NCBI RefSeq assembly: GCF_000017565.1
Contig: NC_009719.1
Coordinates: 1,116,001 to 1,180,000 of the forward strand
Source: Parvibaculum lavamentivorans DS-1
GTDB lineage: Bacteria > Pseudomonadota > Alphaproteobacteria > Parvibaculales > Parvibaculaceae
Direction of reading: 5' to 3'
Length of the DNA stretch: 64,000 bases
The position numbers and the translations under genes were made by a program. Under the pieces are notes generated by a model that did not search any database, was not told where the DNA came from, and saw only the letters and a list, made by a program, of their open reading frames with translations. Below, one piece after another: positions 60,208 to 64,000 of this stretch; positions within the stretch are counted from its first letter, which is position 1, and each line of letters begins with the position of its first letter.

Positions 60208-60411
60208 AATACGTTCCCATCCGCACCCGAATAAAGTCCCGGCTGGAAACTCACCGATGAACTCTCGACCCATCGGTTGATGCGATAATCGCGTTCTGAA
60301 CCTGAATGCAGGCTGAACCGAAAAGGGAGAGAATGCGGCGGCTGGACATTGGGCCCGGGGACGGAGATAGTAAGGCCGATTTATCAGTTGCGCTTTGGGA
60401 GGAGTGGCACG

Positions 60412-61827
60412 ATGACGGAGGAAAAGGGCGAAGCGCGCCTGACGACATGGCAGCTTGTCGCCTATGGTCAGCTCATTGTGCCGCTCGCGGTCATCGGTCT
60501 GCCCGTTGCCGTCTACCTTCCACCTTTTTATTCGAGCACGCTCGGCCTCGATCTCGCCGCCGTCGGCTTCATTCTCATGCTGGCGCGTATCTCCGATGTC
60601 GTGACGGATCCGCTGATCGGCCGCCTTTCCGACCGCACGCGTACGCGTTTCGGGCGCAGGCGGCCCTGGATCCTCGTTGGCGTTCCCGTCATGGTTGTCT
60701 CCGCGCTGATGCTCTTCGTGCCGCCGGGCGAAGTCTCAAACCTCTACCTCCTGATCTGGATTTCCGCGATCTATCTCGGCTACACGCTGATCACGATTCC
60801 CTATGGTGCCTGGGGTGCAGAACTCTCGGGCGATTACCGTGAGCGAAACCGCATCACGGGCAGCCGCGAAATGTTTTTGCTGGCCGGTCTCCTGATTGCA
60901 ATTACGGCGCCCATCATCGGCGCATATTGGAGCGGCTCTCCGGCGGAAGAGGGCGCGGCCAGCCGTTCGGCCGTCGGCGTGCTGGGCTGGCTCACGGCGA
61001 TCATGCTGCCGATTTGTGCGCTGATCGTCTTTACGTCCGTGCCGGAGCCCCATATCCATGAGACCAAGACCATTCCGTTCCGTCGTGGTCTCCGCGTTGC
61101 CATGAAGAACGGTCCGTTCCGTATCATTCTGCTGAGTTCGATCTTTGGTGCGCTCGCAGGCTCGATCAATGTCGGCGTCGTGATCTTCTTCTATGACCAC
61201 GTTGCGGAAATTGGACAGGCAGGCACCGTTCTCATCTTCGTGCTCTTCGTCGCCGGCGTTGTCGGTTCTCCCTTCTGGGTCTGGTTCGGAGGCCGCGTGG
61301 GCAAGCACAAGGCGATCGCGTCCGCCGGAATTGTCTCCATGTTCGTTTTCGCGCTCGTTCCCGCCGTCATCTATCTGGTGAAGCCGGTTGCGCCTGAAGC
61401 TGTCATATGGTGCCTCCTCTTCATCACGGTGGTTCAGGGCCTCGCGCTTGGCGCTTCGCCTATCCTCGGCCCTTCGATTATGGCGGACGTTGTCGATCTG
61501 GACACGATCAAGAGCGGCGAGCCACGCGCCGCTTTCATGTTTGCTTTTCTCGGCATGGTTCGAAAAATATTTGAGGCTGTAGGCGTCGGCCTCGCGCTGC
61601 CGATCCTTGCCTGGGCAGGCTTCAGCGCACAGTCGCGCGAGAATTCGCCCGAAGCGCTCTTCGCCTTGCTCGCCATGTATTGCATGGTTCCGCTGGTGCT
61701 CTGGCTCATTTCCATCGTGATTATCCTGCGCTACCCGATCACCCGGGAGCGCCAGGCGAGGCTTCGCGCCGCTCTCGAGCGGCGCATTGCCCGCCATACC
61801 GCCTTGCGCCGCATGATGGCCGACTGA
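60412..61827 (+). CDS. GPH-family MFS transporter
   Basis: The 471-residue protein has twelve membrane helices and the glycoside-pentoside-hexuronide cation symporter features. These are an early VVTDPLIGRLSDRTRTRFGRRRPW with the conserved Asp and Arg set, YGAWGAELSGDYRERNRITGSREM in the middle, and a late ADVVDLDTIKSGEPRAAFMFAFLGM. The start was placed at 60412 because GGGAGGAG is eight bases upstream. Substrates in this branch range from sugars to steroid-like acids. The fragment at the left edge of the window belongs to the same branch. Confidence 0.9.
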   Translation: MTEEKGEARLTTWQLVAYGQLIVPLAVIGLPVAVYLPPFYSSTLGLDLAAVGFILMLARISDVVTDPLIGRLSDRTRTRFGRRRPWILVGVPVMVVSALMLFVPPGEVSNLYLLIWISAIYLGYTLITIPYGAWGAELSGDYRERNRITGSREMFLLAGLLIAITAPIIGAYWSGSPAEEGAASRSAVGVLGWLTAIMLPICALIVFTSVPEPHIHETKTIPFRRGLRVAMKNGPFRIILLSSIFGALAGSINVGVVIFFYDHVAEIGQAGTVLIFVLFVAGVVGSPFWVWFGGRVGKHKAIASAGIVSMFVFALVPAVIYLVKPVAPEAVIWCLLFITVVQGLALGASPILGPSIMADVVDLDTIKSGEPRAAFMFAFLGMVRKIFEAVGVGLALPILAWAGFSAQSRENSPEALFALLAMYCMVPLVLWLISIVIILRYPITRERQARLRAALERRIARHTALRRMMAD

Positions 61828-61863
61828 CTAAGCTTGACAACGGGCCGGTCTGTCTTCACACTT

Positions 61864-61878
61864 TACCATATGGTTAAG
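61864..61878. promoter_or_regulatory. ArsR operator overlapping the start codon
   Basis: TTACCATATGGTTAA is a near-perfect palindrome (one base short of TTAACCATATGGTTAA), and the ATG start codon of the ArsR gene lies in its centre. TTGACA stands at 61834-61839. Binding of the repressor here would block transcription of its own operon. Confidence 0.55.
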
Positions 61879-62262
61879 TATCAAGAGCCCATTCTCGACC
61901 GCACATTTGCAGCCCTTGCCGATCCGACGCGCCGCGCCTTGCTCGCCCGGCTCGAGGGCGAGGAGAGCGTGTCCGTCAGCGAGCTCGCTCGCCCATTTGC
62001 GATGTCGCTTCCGGCGGTAATGAAGCATCTTGATGTGCTGAGCGACGCGGGGCTGGTTGAAAAGCGCAAGGTAGGGCGAACCGTTTCCTGCTCGCTGAAT
62101 GCCGAACCCATGAGGGAAGCGATGGAGTGGCTGAACCGCTACCGGCGCTTCTGGTCCGACAATCTGGACCGGCTGGCGGCATTCCTCGATGCGGAAGTCG
62201 ACAACGAAAAAAAGAAACGCCGGAAGGAACCGCCCAAGCGCAAACCTGGCAGAAAAAAATAG
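61870..62262 (+). CDS. ArsR-family transcriptional repressor
   Basis: The 130-residue protein is a winged-helix ArsR regulator: ILDRTFAALADPTRRALLARLEGEE, then VSVSELARPFAMSLPAVMKHLDVLSDAGLVEKRKVGRT. It lacks the metal-binding Cys of arsenic sensors and belongs to the branch often paired with SRPBCC or DUF genes. A very basic tail (KKKRRKEPPKRKPGRKK) may bind DNA further. It is followed in nine bases by the DUF1428 gene and probably controls the whole operon through the palindrome at its start. Confidence 0.9.
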   Translation: MVKYQEPILDRTFAALADPTRRALLARLEGEESVSVSELARPFAMSLPAVMKHLDVLSDAGLVEKRKVGRTVSCSLNAEPMREAMEWLNRYRRFWSDNLDRLAAFLDAEVDNEKKKRRKEPPKRKPGRKK

Positions 62263-62271
62263 GAGACAGCA

Positions 62272-62643
62272 ATGGCTTATGTAGATGGCTTCGTATTGCC
62301 TGTTCCGAAGAAGAATCTCGACGCCTACAAGCGCATGGCCCGCAAGGCAGGCAAGGTTTGGATGGAGCACGGGGCGCTCGATTTCAAGGAATGCGCTGGC
62401 GACGATCTGAATATTCCCGGCATGCTCAGCTTTCCGAAGGCCATGAAGCTGAAGCCTGGCGAGACTGTTCTCTTCTCCTGGATCACCTACAAGTCACGCG
62501 CACATCGCGACAAGGTGAACAAGAAGGTGATGGCGGACCCGCGCTTGTCCGAGGGGCCGAACGCCATGCCCTTCGATCCAAAACGCATGATGTATGGCGG
62601 CTTCAAGACACTGGTCGATCTCAACCCCACCCGTACGAAATAG
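62272..62643 (+). CDS. DUF1428 (YbaA-like) protein
   Basis: The 123-residue protein begins AYVDGFVLPVPKKNLDAYKRMARKAG and contains FPKAMKLKPGETVLFSWITYKSRAHRD and MPFDPKRMMYGGF, the signature of DUF1428. The fold is a dimeric alpha-beta barrel and the function is unknown. GGAG is eight bases before the ATG. It is the second gene of the ArsR operon. Confidence 0.9.
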   Translation: MAYVDGFVLPVPKKNLDAYKRMARKAGKVWMEHGALDFKECAGDDLNIPGMLSFPKAMKLKPGETVLFSWITYKSRAHRDKVNKKVMADPRLSEGPNAMPFDPKRMMYGGFKTLVDLNPTRTK

Positions 62644-62653
62644 GAGATGTGAA

Positions 62654-63379
62654 ATGACCGCTCCGAAGGTTGCTTCTCGCGAAGAATGGCTCGAGGCGCG
62701 CAGGGCGCTTCTGTTGCAGGAAAAGGAAGTGACGAGGGCGCGGGATCGAGTTGCAGCCCTCCGCCGTAACCTGCCCTGGGTCAAGCTTGAGAAGGACTAC
62801 ACATTCGACGGACCGACGGGAAAAGTCTCTCTCTCCGACCTGTTCGGAGGGCGAAGCCAGCTGCTTGTCCAGCATTTCATGCTGACTCCCGGCTCGGATC
62901 ACATTTGCCCGGGTTGCTCTTTGGGTGCCGACCATGTGGACTCCGCCCGGATGCATTTCGAGAATGCCGACCTTGCCTTCGCCGCAGTCTCTCGCGCCGC
63001 ACCGGAACAGATTGCGTCGATAAAGAAGCGCATGGGCCGGCGTTTCGAGTGGGTCTCCTCCATCGGCAACAGCTTCAATTATGATTTCGGCGTGTCATTT
63101 ACTCCGGAAGAGCTCGCAAATGGCAGCGCCGTCTATAATTACGCACCACTGACCTATCAGATGGAAGACTTGCACGGCTTGAGCGTCTTTGCGAAGGATG
63201 AAGCGGGCTGCATCTATCATACCTATTCGACCTATGCGCGTGGCTCGGAAATGGCCAACGCCACATTCGGCTATCTCGACATGGTGTCGAAGGGCCGAAA
63301 CGAGGATGGCATCATGAGTTGGGTGCGGCTGCACGACGAATATGAGGGCGCCGGCGCCTCTTGCTGTCACTCGGCCTAA
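62654..63379 (+). CDS. DUF899 thioredoxin-like protein
   Basis: The 241-residue protein has the DUF899 start EEWLEARRALLLQEKEVTRARDRVAALRR, then the thioredoxin-like core with LVQHFMLTPGSDHICPGCSLGADHV. The CPGC pair occupies the redox-active CxxC position, and the end region carries YNYAPLTYQMEDLHGLSVF. Such proteins are thought to reduce disulfides or act on small thiols, but no reaction is established. AGGAGATG is six bases before the ATG. It ends 16 bases before a small membrane-protein gene. Confidence 0.9.
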   Translation: MTAPKVASREEWLEARRALLLQEKEVTRARDRVAALRRNLPWVKLEKDYTFDGPTGKVSLSDLFGGRSQLLVQHFMLTPGSDHICPGCSLGADHVDSARMHFENADLAFAAVSRAAPEQIASIKKRMGRRFEWVSSIGNSFNYDFGVSFTPEELANGSAVYNYAPLTYQMEDLHGLSVFAKDEAGCIYHTYSTYARGSEMANATFGYLDMVSKGRNEDGIMSWVRLHDEYEGAGASCCHSA

Positions 63380-63395
63380 TGCCGGAGGTGAAGTC

Positions 63396-63674
63396 ATGCT
63401 GTGTTGTGCAATGGCTGCTTTGGGCGCGCTCGCCGTCCACCGACGGATTCCGCCGATCCGGCCAGGCAGGGCGGTAGCGGTCGTCACCGTCCTTCTGCTG
63501 AGCATCTTCTCCACCCAGCACTTCAGCCATTATATGTCACGAGCGGAGGCGAATGACCGGACGTTGCTGGCGGAAATCGCCGCCCAGCCCCTATGCTCGG
63601 GGCAATCCGGCCAGGCCATTGCCGCAACAGATCAGGAAGGGATCGCGCCCATCGCTTCGGCCAGAAGTTCGTAG
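63396..63674 (+). CDS. Small hypothetical membrane protein
   Basis: The 92-residue frame has GGAGG seven bases before its ATG and follows the DUF899 gene after 16 bases. It contains two hydrophobic patches: MLCCAMAALGALAV, and AVAVVTVLLLSIFS near residues 29-42. The rest is polar. I recognise no family. Its last 43 bases overlap the end of the convergent oxidoreductase gene, which weakens the case. The good ribosome-binding site argues for it. Confidence 0.45.
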   Translation: MLCCAMAALGALAVHRRIPPIRPGRAVAVVTVLLLSIFSTQHFSHYMSRAEANDRTLLAEIAAQPLCSGQSGQAIAATDQEGIAPIASARSS

Positions 63675-64000
63675 GAGCGCACCCTGTCTTTCTGGTCGTA
63701 GGTGATGGTGAGAATGACGAAATCATCCACGCCGAAAGCCTCGCCCATGGCTAGCAACTTTCCGCGCACTTGTTCCGGTGTGCCGGTAATGCCGCGCTTC
63801 TCGATCGCCCGTAACATTACCTTGTCCTCATCCGTGTAGGGATAATCAAGTGCTTCTTCGATGGAAGGAAATGCCGCGGCCCGGTTCTGCAGAAGATGCA
63901 TCACCCAGAGGTTGCGGGAGGCGGAAATCCGCTTCGCTTCTTCCTCGGTTTCCGCCACCGTCACTGAAACAGCAAGTGAGCCGCGGGGGCTGGAGAGAGA
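63632..64000 (-). CDS. LLM-class flavin-dependent oxidoreductase, C-terminal fragment
   Basis: The frame is open through the right edge of the window, so only the last 122 residues are seen. AVSVTVAETEEEAKRISASRNLWVMHL, IEKRGITGTPEQVRGKLLAM and VDDFVILTITYDQKDRVRSYELLAEAM are typical of the C-terminal part of luciferase-like monooxygenases that use F420 or FMN. The rest of the protein, including the flavin site, is outside the window. Confidence 0.8.
   Translation of the reverse strand, partial: SLSSPRGSLAVSVTVAETEEEAKRISASRNLWVMHLLQNRAAAFPSIEEALDYPYTDEDKVMLRAIEKRGITGTPEQVRGKLLAMGEAFGVDDFVILTITYDQKDRVRSYELLAEAMGAIPS

Overview
This window reads as an alphaproteobacterial chromosome. The evidence is the C/G-ending codon style of the right half, the TIGR02281-type membrane aspartic protease, the DUF1289 protein, several acyl-CoA dehydrogenase sets, and two palindromic intergenic repeats of a kind I know from Rhizobiales and relatives. 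A Parvibaculum-like genome would fit, but that is a guess from memory. No tRNA, rRNA, CRISPR array or insertion sequence was recognised.

Bases 1-24.5 kb are a catabolic accessory region for a hydrophobic acid or alcohol. In order it holds the end of a GPH/MFS transporter, two tandem SDRs, an amidohydrolase, a DUF1302 outer-membrane protein, and an operon of aldehyde dehydrogenase, acyl-CoA synthetase, SCPx/Ltp2-like aldolase and DUF35 partner. After these come an enoyl-CoA hydratase, two more acyl-CoA synthetases, a pair of acyl-CoA dehydrogenases, a LysR regulator, and a second operon of GMC oxidoreductase, aldehyde dehydrogenase, MaoC-like protein and CaiB/BaiF CoA transferase. Together they can oxidise an alcohol to an acid, load it on CoA, shorten it by beta-oxidation and cleave it by a retro-aldol or thiolytic step. 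The substrate cannot be read from the sequence. A 42-bp near-identical element lies upstream of both the DUF1302 gene and the aldehyde dehydrogenase operon.

Bases 24.6-38.6 kb are more A/T-rich and form a defence and mobility island. It starts with scars: a truncated regulator-like gene that runs into a RES toxin domain. Next comes the best candidate for an undescribed system, a tightly coupled operon of a 76-aa helical protein, a GHKL ATPase (with a frameshift), a SIR2 protein, a HerA-type ATPase and a PIN-like nuclease, behind a near-consensus promoter. It is followed by a ParDE module with a palindromic operator, a 995-aa TrlF-like PHP plus SMC-type ATPase, a vestige of an ArdA antirestriction gene, and a tyrosine recombinase. 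The recombinase lies directly against the 5' end of dusA, a known integration target, and dusA now starts with TTG in a sequence probably contributed by the island.

Bases 38.7-64 kb look like stable chromosome: dusA, a TauE/SafE exporter, an esterase, phosphomannomutase, cobA, cobT, yciB, three acyl-CoA dehydrogenases with an enoyl-CoA hydratase, a histidine kinase, a betaine-type ABC binding/permease fusion, an MFE2-like SDR, a CNT nucleoside transporter, a GST, a GPH/MFS transporter, an ArsR-DUF1428-DUF899 operon and the end of a luciferase-like oxidoreductase. A possible structured RNA lies between cobA and the PhnA-domain gene.
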